Assembly: GCF_000022025.1 (NCBI RefSeq)
Contig: NC_011886.1
Location: 62,001-126,000, forward strand
Direction of reading: 5' to 3'
DNA from: Pseudarthrobacter chlorophenolicus A6
GTDB lineage: Bacteria > Actinomycetota > Actinomycetes > Actinomycetales > Micrococcaceae
Length of the DNA stretch: 64,000 bases
The translations under genes and the position numbers were made by a program. Positions 25,624 to 33,616 of the stretch are shown piece by piece. The notes below the pieces were generated by a model. That model saw only the letters and a list, made by a program, of their open reading frames with translations. It ran no database searches and was not told the DNA's origin. Position 1 is the stretch's first letter. The number at the start of each line of letters is the position of its first letter.

Positions 25624-27101
25624 CACTCCGACTCGACCACTTCATCGGGGGTACCTGGTCAGCTCCCGCCGGCGGGGAATACTTCCCCAGCACCAACCCG
25701 GCAACCCTCGAAACGCTGTATGAAGCTGCGCGGGGAACCGAAGAGGACGTCCGCCGCGCCGTGGCAGCCGCCAAGGAGGCCTTCGGGTCCCCGCTGTGGC
25801 GCGACCTTACGGCCACCAAGCGCGGACACCTGCTCCGCCGCCTCGGCGACCTGATCGGCGAACACGCCGACGAGCTGGCTGAGCTGGAAACCCTGGACAA
25901 CGGCAAGCTGCTGCGCGAGATGCGCGGCCAGCTCGCCTCCCTGCCCGAGTACCTCTACTACTACGCCGGGCTCGCGGACAAGGTCCAGGGCAGCCAGATC
26001 CCCACCAACTCCATCACCATGCTGAACTACACCCAGCGCGAACCCCTCGGCGTGGTCGGCGCCATCACCCCATGGAACTCGCCGCTGACGCTCACCACCT
26101 CCAAGCTTGCCCCGGCGCTCGCCGCCGGCAACACCGTGGTCATCAAGCCCAGCGAATACACCTCCCGGACCATCCTCCGCGTCGCCGAACTCGCCTCCGA
26201 AGCCGGCATCCCCGACGGCGTGGTGAACGTGGTCACCGGGTTCGGCCAGGAAGCCGGCGCCGCGCTGGTCAGCCACCGCGACCTCGCCAAGATCTCCTTC
26301 ACCGGTTCCACCCAGACCGGTGCCCGCATTGCCGCGGAGACGGCGTCGCGCTTCATCGGCTCCACCCTGGAGCTCGGCGGTAAGAGCCCCAACATCGTCT
26401 TCGAGGACGCGGACGTGTCCAACGCCGCGATGGGCGTCATCGCAGGGATCTTCGCCGCCGCGGGCCAGACCTGCATTGCCGGCAGCCGGGTCTTCGCCCA
26501 CCGCAGCGTCTACGACGAACTCGTGGAACGCGTCGCCGAGCGAGCAGCGTCGATCATCATTGGCGACCCCCGCCTGGCCACGACCGAACTGGGTCCCCTG
26601 GCATTCGGCGCCCAGCTGGAGAAGGTGAGCTCCTACGTGGACATCGGCGTCAGTGAAGGTGCCACGGTGCGGACCGGCGGCAAACGCCCGGACATCGAAC
26701 TCCCCGGCTACTTCTTCGCACCCACCGTGCTCACCGGCGTCGACAATTCCATGCGCGTGGTGCGTGAAGAGATCTTCGGCCCTGTCGCGGCAATCATGCC
26801 GTTCGATTCCGAGGATGAGGTGGTGGGACTGGCCAACGACACCGAATACGGGCTCGCCGCCGGCATCTGGACGCAGAACCTTGCACGCGCCCACCGGATG
26901 GCACGCCGCCTGGAAGCCGGGACGGTGTGGGTCAACACCTACCGCGCCATGTCCCCGATGAGTCCGCGGCAGGGGTTCAAGAACTCGGGCGTCGGAATCG
27001 AACACGGCCTGGAATCCATGCACGAATACACCCGGCTCAAGAGCGTCTGGATCAACACGGATGAAGGCCCCGTTTCCGATCCGTTCGTCCTGCGCAGCTG
27101 A
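25620..27101 (+). CDS. Aldehyde dehydrogenase, 493 aa
   Basis: Complete NAD(P)-dependent aldehyde dehydrogenase: ITPWNSPLTLTTSKLAPAL (about 146), SFTGSTQTG (about 223), catalytic Glu in LELGGKSPNIVFEDADV (about 247) and catalytic Cys in AAGQTCIAGSR (about 281). The start ATG overlaps the hydrolase stop as ATGA. Its place between a hydrolase and a luciferase-like monooxygenase suggests it oxidises a ring-cleavage aldehyde, or a hydroxy-lactone in equilibrium with one. It is distinct from the succinate-semialdehyde dehydrogenase at 18463. Confidence 0.9.
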   Translation: MTLRLDHFIGGTWSAPAGGEYFPSTNPATLETLYEAARGTEEDVRRAVAAAKEAFGSPLWRDLTATKRGHLLRRLGDLIGEHADELAELETLDNGKLLREMRGQLASLPEYLYYYAGLADKVQGSQIPTNSITMLNYTQREPLGVVGAITPWNSPLTLTTSKLAPALAAGNTVVIKPSEYTSRTILRVAELASEAGIPDGVVNVVTGFGQEAGAALVSHRDLAKISFTGSTQTGARIAAETASRFIGSTLELGGKSPNIVFEDADVSNAAMGVIAGIFAAAGQTCIAGSRVFAHRSVYDELVERVAERAASIIIGDPRLATTELGPLAFGAQLEKVSSYVDIGVSEGATVRTGGKRPDIELPGYFFAPTVLTGVDNSMRVVREEIFGPVAAIMPFDSEDEVVGLANDTEYGLAAGIWTQNLARAHRMARRLEAGTVWVNTYRAMSPMSPRQGFKNSGVGIEHGLESMHEYTRLKSVWINTDEGPVSDPFVLRS

Positions 27102-27112
27102 AAGGAACCCGC

Positions 27113-27313
27113 ATGCCACTCATTGAAGTATCCATCGCCAGGGGCCGCAGCCCGGAACAGCTCCGCTCGCTGATCGATGAACTGCACCACGCAGCCGAGA
27201 AGGCAGTGGGCGCCGTACCCGAGAACACCACCGTCATCATCCGCGAAATCGAGCACGAACACTGGTCCCGCGGCAACCAGACCATTGCCGAACGCAACGC
27301 TGCAGCCCAGTAG
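27113..27313 (+). CDS. 4-oxalocrotonate tautomerase family protein, 66 aa
   Basis: Mature N-terminus would be PLIEVSIARGRSPEQ, with Pro-1 as the catalytic base and Arg residues near 10 and 39 (GRSPEQ, IIREIE). The typical length is 60-70 aa. Family members tautomerise enol/keto acids or dehalogenate. The RBS AAAGGAA precedes the ATG and the gap to the aldehyde dehydrogenase is 11 nt, so it belongs to the operon. It may isomerise an unsaturated dicarboxylate intermediate. Confidence 0.88.
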   Translation: MPLIEVSIARGRSPEQLRSLIDELHHAAEKAVGAVPENTTVIIREIEHEHWSRGNQTIAERNAAAQ

Positions 27314-27369
27314 CTGCAGCCACTAACCACGCGTGCGGCGGACACCGCCGCAGAACGAAGGAGTTACTC

Positions 27370-28437
27370 ATGCGCTTTTCCCTCTTCGTCCACATGGAGC
27401 GCTGGGACGAGTCAGTCTCGCACCAGGAATGCTTCGAGAACCTGACGGAGCTCGCCCTCATCGCCGAGGCCGGTGGCTTCAGCACCGTCTGGATCGGCGA
27501 GCACCACTCGATGGAATACACCATCTCGCCGAGCCCGATGCCGCAGCTCGCCTACCTTGCGGCAAAGACGTCGAAGATCCGGCTCGGAGCCGGCACCATC
27601 ATCGCGCCGTTCTGGAACCCCCTCCGGGTGGCGGGGGAGTGCGCGCTCCTGGACGTCATCAGCAACGGCCGCGCGGAAGTGGGGCTGGCACGCGGCGCAT
27701 ACCAGTTCGAATTCGACCGCCTGATGGGCGGCATGTCCGCGGTCGACGGCGGCAAGCACCTCCGCGAGCTTGTCCCCGCCGTCCGCGCGCTCTGGGAAGG
27801 CGACTATGCGCACGACGGCGACGTGTGGCAATTCCCCACCTCCACCAGCGTCCCGAAGCCGGTCCAGAAGCCCACCCCGCCCATGTGGATCGCGGCCCGG
27901 GACATTTCCTCCCATGAATTCGCCGTTGCCAACGGCTGCAACGTCATGGTGACTCCGCTGATGAAGGGCGACGAGGAAGTCGAGGACCTGGCACGCAAGT
28001 TCGACTCCGCCGTCGAAAGCAACCCCGGTGTTCCCCGCCCGGACCTGATGGTGCTGCGCCACACCCACGTCCACTCCGAGGATGAGCCCGAAGGCTGGCG
28101 CCGCCCGGCCGAAGGCATCAACAAGTTCTACCGGACGTTCGATGCCTGGTTCGGCAACAAGACTGCGCCCACCAACGGCTTCCTGGAGCCGAGCCCGGAG
28201 GAGAAGTTCGCCGAGCGCCCGGAATTCACCCCTGAATCCCTACACAAGACGGCCATGATCGGCACGCCGCAGGAGATCATCGAGCGTCTTCGCCACTATG
28301 AGGCCCTGGGTGTCACCGAATTCAGCGTCTGGTCGGACAACAGCCTGACCCACGAGGAAAAGAAGCGTTCACTCGAGCTCTTCATAGAACACGTCGTCCC
28401 CGCATTCCAGGAGCAGCCAGCTGCGGTTGCGCGCTGA
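27370..28437 (+). CDS. LLM-class flavin-dependent monooxygenase (luciferase-like), 355 aa
   Basis: TIM-barrel flavin monooxygenase. Recognisable segments are IGEHHSMEYTISPSPMPQ, KIRLGAGTIIAPFWNPLRVA and GRAEVGLARGAYQFEFDRLM, which are flavin-site regions of the family. Such enzymes use reduced FMN made by a separate reductase; the fusion protein at 21851 is the only obvious candidate here. In trigonelline degradation the equivalent oxygenase opens the pyridinium ring directly. It is the last gene of the operon; a terminator hairpin follows 46 nt downstream. Confidence 0.9.
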   Translation: MRFSLFVHMERWDESVSHQECFENLTELALIAEAGGFSTVWIGEHHSMEYTISPSPMPQLAYLAAKTSKIRLGAGTIIAPFWNPLRVAGECALLDVISNGRAEVGLARGAYQFEFDRLMGGMSAVDGGKHLRELVPAVRALWEGDYAHDGDVWQFPTSTSVPKPVQKPTPPMWIAARDISSHEFAVANGCNVMVTPLMKGDEEVEDLARKFDSAVESNPGVPRPDLMVLRHTHVHSEDEPEGWRRPAEGINKFYRTFDAWFGNKTAPTNGFLEPSPEEKFAERPEFTPESLHKTAMIGTPQEIIERLRHYEALGVTEFSVWSDNSLTHEEKKRSLELFIEHVVPAFQEQPAAVAR

Positions 28438-28482
28438 TCCACCACAACCGAACCTGCGGCAGATCCGGCTGCAGGCGCCGTT

Positions 28483-28517
28483 TCGAGAGCCGATCGGGGA
28501 CGTCCCGGTCGGCTCTC
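28483..28517 (+). terminator. Terminator of the catabolic operon
   Basis: A 15-bp stem (CGAGAGCCGATCGGG / CCCGGTCGGCTCTCG, one G-U pair) follows the monooxygenase stop by 45 nt. The T run after it is weak (ATGTATTTCC). Confidence 0.8.
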
Positions 28518-28562
28518 GATGTATTTCCGCGAACTCCCTCTTGTGGGGCAGCACGGCAGACC

Positions 28563-28574
28563 CTAATATATTAG
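28563..28574. promoter_or_regulatory. AT-rich 12-bp palindrome upstream of the aminotransferase operon
   Basis: CTAATATATTAG is a perfect palindrome in a short AT-rich island (28560-28600) within very GC-rich DNA, about 145 bp before the aminotransferase ATG. It is probably a promoter/operator. The binding protein is unknown. Confidence 0.5.
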
Positions 28575-28717
28575 TTAATACGCATAGCTATATCAGACGG
28601 TTTTCCTGCTCCTTGGGAAACCGTCGCGGTTGGCCGTGCCGTGCACGCATTCCGGCCCGCCCGCCATGGGCGGAGCCCGGAGTGGATGATTGTCATCTCG
28701 ATGAGGAGTAGAACAGC

Positions 28718-29917
28718 ATGCAGCAACTCGCGCACCGTCTTGAACGGCTGGGCACGGAAACTGCCTTCAGCGTCGCGCAGGCCGCGGCGTCCTGGAAGGC
28801 GCAGGGGAACCTCGTGTACCCCTTCCACCTGGGCGACATCAACATCCCCACCGCCCCGCACATCGTCGAGGCAATGAACAGGGCTATTGCCGACGGCTAC
28901 ACGGGCTACTGCCCCGGCCCCGGTATTCCCCAGCTGCGCGAGGCCCTTGCCGAGGACCTCGGCTCTCGCCGCGGCATCACGTTCTCCCCCGACAACGTGG
29001 TGGTGATGACCGGCGGCAAGCCCGTGATCACCAAGTTCCTCCAGGCCGTCATGAACCCCGGCCAGGACGTGCTCTACCCGAACCCGGGCTTCCCCATCTA
29101 CGAATCCCAGATCGAGTACCTCGGCGGCAACGCGGTGCCCTACCGCTACGTGCCCACCGAGTCCGGCTTCGCGATCGACCTCGACCAGGTGCGCGCCTCG
29201 ATCACCGATAAGACGGTGGCGATCATCTACAACGACCTGCAGAACCCCATCTCGGCCGAGTCCACCGCCGCGGAGCGGGAGGCCATCGCCCAGATCGCCC
29301 AGGAGCACGACCTGTGGGTCCTCTCCGACGAGGCCTACTTCGAAACCCGGTACGAAGGCGTTTCCCAGTCGATCGCGACGCTGCCCGGCATGGCCGAACG
29401 CACAGTGATCCTGTACACCTTCAGCAAGAAGTTCGCCATGACCGGCTCCCGCCTTGGTTGCGCCGTCGCGCCGCTGGAAATCGCCAAGGTCCTGAGCACG
29501 CTCAACACCAATGACGAGTCCTGCACCACGCATTACGTGCAGTGGGCCGGCATCGAAGCGCTCCGCGGCCCCCAGGAGCCGGTGCAGCAGATGCTGGACA
29601 TCCTGCGCGAACGCAGGGATGCGGCCTGCGATCTCGTGAACGCCATCCCGGGCATGCACGTGGCCGTGCCGCAGTCCACGTTCTACCTGTTCCCGGACGT
29701 TACGGAAGCCATGGAGCGGATGGGCTTCACAGCCGTGGGAGATTTCGCCACCGAAGCGCTGTACAAGACCGGCGTTTCCTTCTGCACCCGCGAACACTTC
29801 GGCAGGCGCCTGCCCGGTGAAGAGCGGCAGTACATCCGCCTCGCGTACTCCGGCATCGACGTCGCCAACATCCGCGAAGGCCTCGGCCGCCTGAACCAGT
29901 GGATCGAGTCGGCATGA
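28718..29917 (+). CDS. PLP-dependent class I aminotransferase, 399 aa
   Basis: Fold-type I aminotransferase: substrate-loop segment GYTGYCPGPGIPQLREAL, NPGFPIYESQIEYLGG, the PLP phenolic contact in YNDLQNP, LSDEAYFETRY with the conserved Asp, and the Schiff-base Lys in TFSKKFAMTGSRLG (about residue 237). It ends with an ATGA overlap into a D-2-hydroxyacid dehydrogenase. The two enzymes could interconvert an amino acid, its 2-oxoacid and the D-2-hydroxyacid. It has its own AT-rich promoter region, so it is a separate unit from the upstream operon. Confidence 0.88.
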   Translation: MQQLAHRLERLGTETAFSVAQAAASWKAQGNLVYPFHLGDINIPTAPHIVEAMNRAIADGYTGYCPGPGIPQLREALAEDLGSRRGITFSPDNVVVMTGGKPVITKFLQAVMNPGQDVLYPNPGFPIYESQIEYLGGNAVPYRYVPTESGFAIDLDQVRASITDKTVAIIYNDLQNPISAESTAAEREAIAQIAQEHDLWVLSDEAYFETRYEGVSQSIATLPGMAERTVILYTFSKKFAMTGSRLGCAVAPLEIAKVLSTLNTNDESCTTHYVQWAGIEALRGPQEPVQQMLDILRERRDAACDLVNAIPGMHVAVPQSTFYLFPDVTEAMERMGFTAVGDFATEALYKTGVSFCTREHFGRRLPGEERQYIRLAYSGIDVANIREGLGRLNQWIESA

Positions 29918-30873
29918 GCCGGGTCGTCGTCACGGGGCGTATCCCCGAAGCAGCAATCGAAAAGCTTCGCGCCGAGCACGAGGTGGACGTCTGGGAGGGT
30001 CCGGAGTCCATCAGTCGCGAGGAGCTCCTCCGGCGCGTGGCGGGCGCGGACGGCATCGTCAGCCTGCTCACCGAGCGCGTTGACGCCGAACTGCTGGACG
30101 CCGCGGGCCCGCAGCTCAAAGTGGTGGCCAACGTCGCCGTCGGCTACGACAACATCGACGTACCGGCCTGCACCGAACGCGGCGTCATCGCCACGAACAC
30201 GCCCGGCGTGCTTACCGACGCCACGGCGGATATCGCGCTGAGCCTGATCCTCATGGCCACCCGCCGGCTCGGTGAGGGGGAGCGGCTCATCCGTTCGGGT
30301 GAAGCCTGGAAGTGGGGCATGTTCTTCCTGCTGGGCTCCAGCCTGCAGGGCAAGACCCTGGGTGTTGTGGGCATGGGCGGCATCGGCCAGGCCACCGCAC
30401 GCCGCGCCAAGGCCTTCGGCATGGAGATCGTCTACCAGTCCCGCAGCGAAATCGACCCCGCTATAGCCGGAGAACTCGGCGCCCGCAGGGTTGAACTCGA
30501 CGAACTGCTGGCCATTTCCGACGTCGTTTCATTGCACTGCCCGTACGGACCTGCCACGCACCACCTGATCGGTGCCGAGCAGCTCGCGGCAATGAAGGAC
30601 TCGGCATTCCTGGTCAACACCGCCCGCGGACCGATCGTGGATGAAGCAGCCCTCGCCGCCGCGCTTCGCGACGGCAGGATCGCCGGCGCCGGCCTGGACG
30701 TCTACGAGAAGGAGCCCCAGGTCCACCCTGGCCTGCTCGGGCTCGACAACGTGGTCCTGCTGCCGCACCTCGGCTCCGCCACGGTGGAAACGCGCACCGC
30801 GATGGCCATGCTCGCTGCAGACAACGCCCTTGCCGTGCTGAGCGGGGAACGGCCGGCCACGCCGATCCGCTAG
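29914..30873 (+). CDS. D-2-hydroxyacid dehydrogenase (glyoxylate/hydroxypyruvate reductase type), 319 aa
   Basis: NAD(P)H-dependent reductase of 2-oxoacids. The nucleotide site is GMGGIGQATARRA (about residue 152). The catalytic residues are Arg in NTARGPIVDE (about 236), Glu in GLDVYEKEP (about 264) and His in LPHLGSATVETR (about 283). The ATG at 29914 overlaps the aminotransferase stop. The GxGxxG followed by R/K suggests NADPH use but this is not certain. A strong terminator follows 11 nt after the stop. Confidence 0.9.
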   Translation: MSRVVVTGRIPEAAIEKLRAEHEVDVWEGPESISREELLRRVAGADGIVSLLTERVDAELLDAAGPQLKVVANVAVGYDNIDVPACTERGVIATNTPGVLTDATADIALSLILMATRRLGEGERLIRSGEAWKWGMFFLLGSSLQGKTLGVVGMGGIGQATARRAKAFGMEIVYQSRSEIDPAIAGELGARRVELDELLAISDVVSLHCPYGPATHHLIGAEQLAAMKDSAFLVNTARGPIVDEAALAAALRDGRIAGAGLDVYEKEPQVHPGLLGLDNVVLLPHLGSATVETRTAMAMLAADNALAVLSGERPATPIR

Positions 30874-30884
30874 AAAAATGACCA

Positions 30885-30927
30885 GGGCCTGGGCGGGGTG
30901 ATTGCAGCACCCCGCCCAGGCCCTTTT
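30885..30927 (+). terminator. Rho-independent terminator
   Basis: A 16-bp perfect stem (GGGCCTGGGCGGGGTG / CACCCCGCCCAGGCCC), a 7-nt loop and TTTT, directly after the dehydrogenase gene. Confidence 0.92.
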
Positions 30928-30980
30928 GTGCCCTGACAGGGGGGCTTATCTCCTCGTATTTCCAATGTATCGCCTGGGGT

Positions 30981-30999
30981 GGGGCTTGTGGCAAGGCCC
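30981..30999 (+). promoter_or_regulatory. Rifamycin-associated element (RAE)
   Basis: GGGGCTTGTGGCAAGGCCC differs at one position from the 19-bp RAE (GGGGCTTGCGGCAAGGCCC), known to precede rifamycin-inactivating genes in actinomycetes. It lies 73 bp before the Rox-like gene. Its TTGTGG could serve as a -35, with GATAAT (31011-31016) as a -10 at 19-nt spacing. Confidence 0.85.
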
Positions 31000-31072
31000 C
31001 GGGTGGGCCGGATAATCGTTCGCCGGAGGCCGCCATACCAGCGCGGCCCCACGGAGGATGGGGAGCGCCGGG

Positions 31073-32566
31073 ATGAAGCACCAGGTAGTCGTTGTGGGAA
31101 GCGGGCCCACCGGGCTCATGCTGGCCGGTGAGCTGGCTCTCGCCGGCGTGGATGTGGCAGTGGTTGAGCGGCGCCCCGGCCAGGAGCTCGCCGGCGCGCG
31201 GGCAGGTGGCCTGCACGCCCGCACCATTGAGGTGCTGGACCAGCGGGGCATCGCGGAGCGGTTCCTTGCCGAAGGGCAGGTGGCCCAGGTGGCGGGGTTC
31301 GCCGGCACCCGCTTCGACCTCACCGGATTTCCCACCCGCTACCCGTACGGGCTCGGACTGTGGCAGAACCACATCGAGCGCATCCTGGCAGGCTGGGTGG
31401 AGGAGCTGCCTGTGGCCTTCCATCGCGGCACCGAGGTGACCGGCCTGGCCCAGGACGGCACCGGCGTCGAGGTTTCCCTTGCGGACGGCCGGACGCTGCA
31501 GGCGGACTTCGTTGTAGGGTGCGACGGCGGCCGCAGCCTGGTGCGGAAGGCGGCGGGCATCGAATTTCCCGGCTGGGATCCCACCACCAGTGCGCTGATC
31601 GCCGAGGTGGAGATGACCGGGCAGCCGGAGTTTGGCGTCCATAAGAATCCGTTCGGCATCCACTCCTTCGGCCGGAGGGAGTACACCATCCAGGACGGCA
31701 GGGTGGTGTACGCGGACAGCGGCCCGGTGGCGGTCATGGTCACCGAGGAGCACGTGGGGGCCGGGGAGCCGGGACTGGCTGACCTGAGCGCGGCCCTCAC
31801 CGCCGTGTGCGGAACCGACTACGGTGCCCACAGTCCTACGTGGATTTCCCGCTTCACTGATGCCACCCGGCAGGCCGCCACCTACCGCAAGGGGCGGGTC
31901 CTGTTGGCCGGGGACGCGGCGCACATCCATGCGCCCGATGGCGGTCAGGGCCTGAACATCGGCGTGCAGGATGCCGTGAACCTGGGCTGGAAGCTGGCAC
32001 AGGTTCTTCACGGGACGTCGCCGGAAAGCCTGTTGGACACGTACCACGCAGAGCGCCATCCCGTGGCGGCGCGGGTGCTGCGCAACACCATGGCCCAGTC
32101 GGCGCTCCGCCGCCCGGACCCGAGGATCGCCGCCGCCGGAGAGGTCATGGCCGAGCTGCTGGGCATGGAGGAGCCGCGCCGCCGGTTCGCCGGAATGCAG
32201 TCAGCCCTCGACGTCCAATACGACCTCGGCGAGGGCCACCCGCTGCTGGGCCGCCGGATGCCTGACCTGGACCTGGAGACGCCGGCCGGCCCGCGGCGGA
32301 TGTTCGCGCTGCTGCACACTGCACGCCCGGTCCTGCTGAATCTTGGCGCTGCCGGCGCTTTTGACGCCACGCCCCTGCCGCCGGCGGTCCAACTGGTGGA
32401 CGCCACCTACGGGGGAGAGTGGGAGCTGCCGGTCCTCGGAACTGTTGCCCCGCCGTCGGCCGTCCTGGTCCGTCCGGACGGCTACGTGGCGTGGGTGGGG
32501 GAGGGAACCGCGTCCGGCCTCGCCGAGGCGCTCGGCAACTGGTTCGGACCTTCGGCTGCGCGGTAG
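31073..32566 (+). CDS. rox: FAD-dependent aromatic monooxygenase, probable rifamycin monooxygenase (Rox), 497 aa
   Basis: Class A flavoprotein monooxygenase. It has the FAD dinucleotide motif VVVGSGPTGLMLAGELA (about 6-22), the DG motif VVGCDGGRSLVRKAAG (about 151-166), the GD motif RVLLAGDAAHIHAPDGGQG (about 277-295) and a C-terminal thioredoxin-like domain. Rox enzymes linearise and inactivate rifamycins. The near-perfect rifamycin-associated element upstream makes this role likely rather than catabolic hydroxylation. I prefer ATG 31073 with GGGAGC upstream; ATG 31058 is also in frame. The gene stands alone. Confidence 0.85.
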   Translation: MKHQVVVVGSGPTGLMLAGELALAGVDVAVVERRPGQELAGARAGGLHARTIEVLDQRGIAERFLAEGQVAQVAGFAGTRFDLTGFPTRYPYGLGLWQNHIERILAGWVEELPVAFHRGTEVTGLAQDGTGVEVSLADGRTLQADFVVGCDGGRSLVRKAAGIEFPGWDPTTSALIAEVEMTGQPEFGVHKNPFGIHSFGRREYTIQDGRVVYADSGPVAVMVTEEHVGAGEPGLADLSAALTAVCGTDYGAHSPTWISRFTDATRQAATYRKGRVLLAGDAAHIHAPDGGQGLNIGVQDAVNLGWKLAQVLHGTSPESLLDTYHAERHPVAARVLRNTMAQSALRRPDPRIAAAGEVMAELLGMEEPRRRFAGMQSALDVQYDLGEGHPLLGRRMPDLDLETPAGPRRMFALLHTARPVLLNLGAAGAFDATPLPPAVQLVDATYGGEWELPVLGTVAPPSAVLVRPDGYVAWVGEGTASGLAEALGNWFGPSAAR

Positions 32567-32673
32567 CGTCACGCCGGGCACGCTTTTGCGGGATGGCCGA
32601 CGGCGGAGGGCCGGGTTTCCGGGGCTTCCCCGCGGATGGCGAGGCGAAAGCGTGCCGTGCGTGACGCCGTCGT
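32566..32673. repeat. Palindromic repeat family B, full-length copy 1
   Basis: The 108-bp element begins CGTCACGCCGGGCACGCTTTT-like sequence (GTCACGC at 32568) and ends AAAGCGTGCC-GTGCGTGAC (to 32665) plus GCCGTCGT. Its arms are inverted repeats. It lies in the gap between the convergent rox and iclR genes and could act as a bidirectional terminator. Confidence 0.85.
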
Positions 32674-32695
32674 ACGTCTTACGGCGGAGCGCTGT

Positions 32696-33496
32696 TTAGT
32701 AGACGGAGCCCTCCAGCAGCTCGGAGAGGCGGCCGGCGGCGCGGCGCAGTTCCGGGACCCCGGCTTTCAGGGTGGCCTCGCTGGCGGCCTCAACGGGGCT
32801 GGTCAGTGAGATGGATTCGGTGGGCCGGCCCGTCCTGTTAGGTACGGCCATGGCCACCGAGAGGACACCGGTGGCCCGCTCGTCGGCGGAGTAGGCGTAG
32901 TCGGTCCCGGGTTCGGGAAGACGCCCGCGCAGGACATCGGCCGTCAGGTCCGCGTCTTCCTGGCCGGACGCCACTGCCGCCATGACCACCTGCTGAAGTT
33001 CGTCGTCGGACGCCGATGCCAGCAGGATCTTCCCCGCGGCGCCGAGCGTCAGCGGGAGCCGCTTGCCCAGCGGAAGGTCGTAGCGCAGTGGCGCCTCGCC
33101 GTCCACACGCGCCACCAGGATGCGCTCGAAGCCGAGCCGGGAGTACAACGACGCCGTCAGTCCGGTCTGCGAGGCCACCTGCTGCAGGATGGGGCGCGCC
33201 GCCACCACCAGGGGATCGTTTTCCAGGAAGCTGCGTGCGGCCGGCAGGACGGCCGGGCCGATCCGGTAGGACTTGTCCGTCTGGCTCACCATCCCGAAAT
33301 CCTGCAGCACCCGGAGGATCCGCAGCGTGGTGGGCAGGCTCATGCCGCAGTTCCGCGCCAGGTCGCTGAGCCGCTGCGGCCGCTCCGCCCGCTGCAGTTC
33401 CGCAAAGACCTCCAGGGCCCTTGAGAGGGAGCGCATGTTCGAGGACTTGGGGCCCTCTTCCGCCTGACCGGCCGTGGGGGGAGTCGTCGTCGCCAT
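32696..33496 (-). CDS. IclR-family transcriptional regulator, 266 aa
   Basis: N-terminal winged helix (about 22-85: LEVFAELQRAERPQRLSDLA, MSLPTTLRILRVLQDFG) and a C-terminal IclR effector domain (about 95-260; LGAAGKILLASASDDELQQ). Divergent from the tctBAC operon. Two copies of TTTCATTCTATG[A/T]AA lie in the gap, one over its own ribosome binding site (GAAAGG). Autoregulation and control of the transport operon are therefore likely. Confidence 0.9.
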   Translation of the reverse strand: MATTTPPTAGQAEEGPKSSNMRSLSRALEVFAELQRAERPQRLSDLARNCGMSLPTTLRILRVLQDFGMVSQTDKSYRIGPAVLPAARSFLENDPLVVAARPILQQVASQTGLTASLYSRLGFERILVARVDGEAPLRYDLPLGKRLPLTLGAAGKILLASASDDELQQVVMAAVASGQEDADLTADVLRGRLPEPGTDYAYSADERATGVLSVAMAVPNRTGRPTESISLTSPVEAASEATLKAGVPELRRAAGRLSELLEGSVY

Positions 33497-33498
33497 CC

Positions 33499-33513
33499 TT
33501 TCATTCTATGTAA
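33499..33513. promoter_or_regulatory. IclR operator, copy 1
   Basis: TTTCATTCTATGTAA, 14 of 15 positions identical to the perfect inverted repeat at 33573. It overlaps the iclR ribosome binding site region, so binding would repress iclR. Confidence 0.65.
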
Positions 33514-33524
33514 GTTCCTTGCGC

Positions 33525-33553
33525 TTGACAGTGCTTGTGTCTCCTGTCACTAT
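33525..33553 (+). promoter_or_regulatory. Promoter of the tct operon
   Basis: TTGACA (33525-33530), 17 nt, CACTAT (33548-33553), between the two IclR operator copies. Confidence 0.65.
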
Positions 33554-33572
33554 TTCTCAGTACGCAATATAG

Positions 33573-33587
33573 TTTCATTCTATGAAA
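33573..33587. promoter_or_regulatory. IclR operator, copy 2
   Basis: TTTCAT-TCT-ATGAAA, a perfect 6-bp inverted repeat with 3-nt spacer just downstream of the predicted transcription start, where a repressor would block elongation or initiation. Confidence 0.7.
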
Positions 33588-33616
33588 TGCAATGACGCGC
33601 AGTGAAAAGGAATCCC

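Noticed and set aside
25659..27119. Long minus-strand reading frame (486 codons) opposite the aldehyde dehydrogenase
   Set aside because: Antisense shadow of a gene with complete catalytic motifs; no domain and no plausible ribosome binding site.
30874..31072. Possible riboswitch before the Rox-like gene
   Set aside because: The hairpin at 30885-30927 belongs to the upstream gene as a terminator, and the remaining conserved signal is explained by the rifamycin-associated element.
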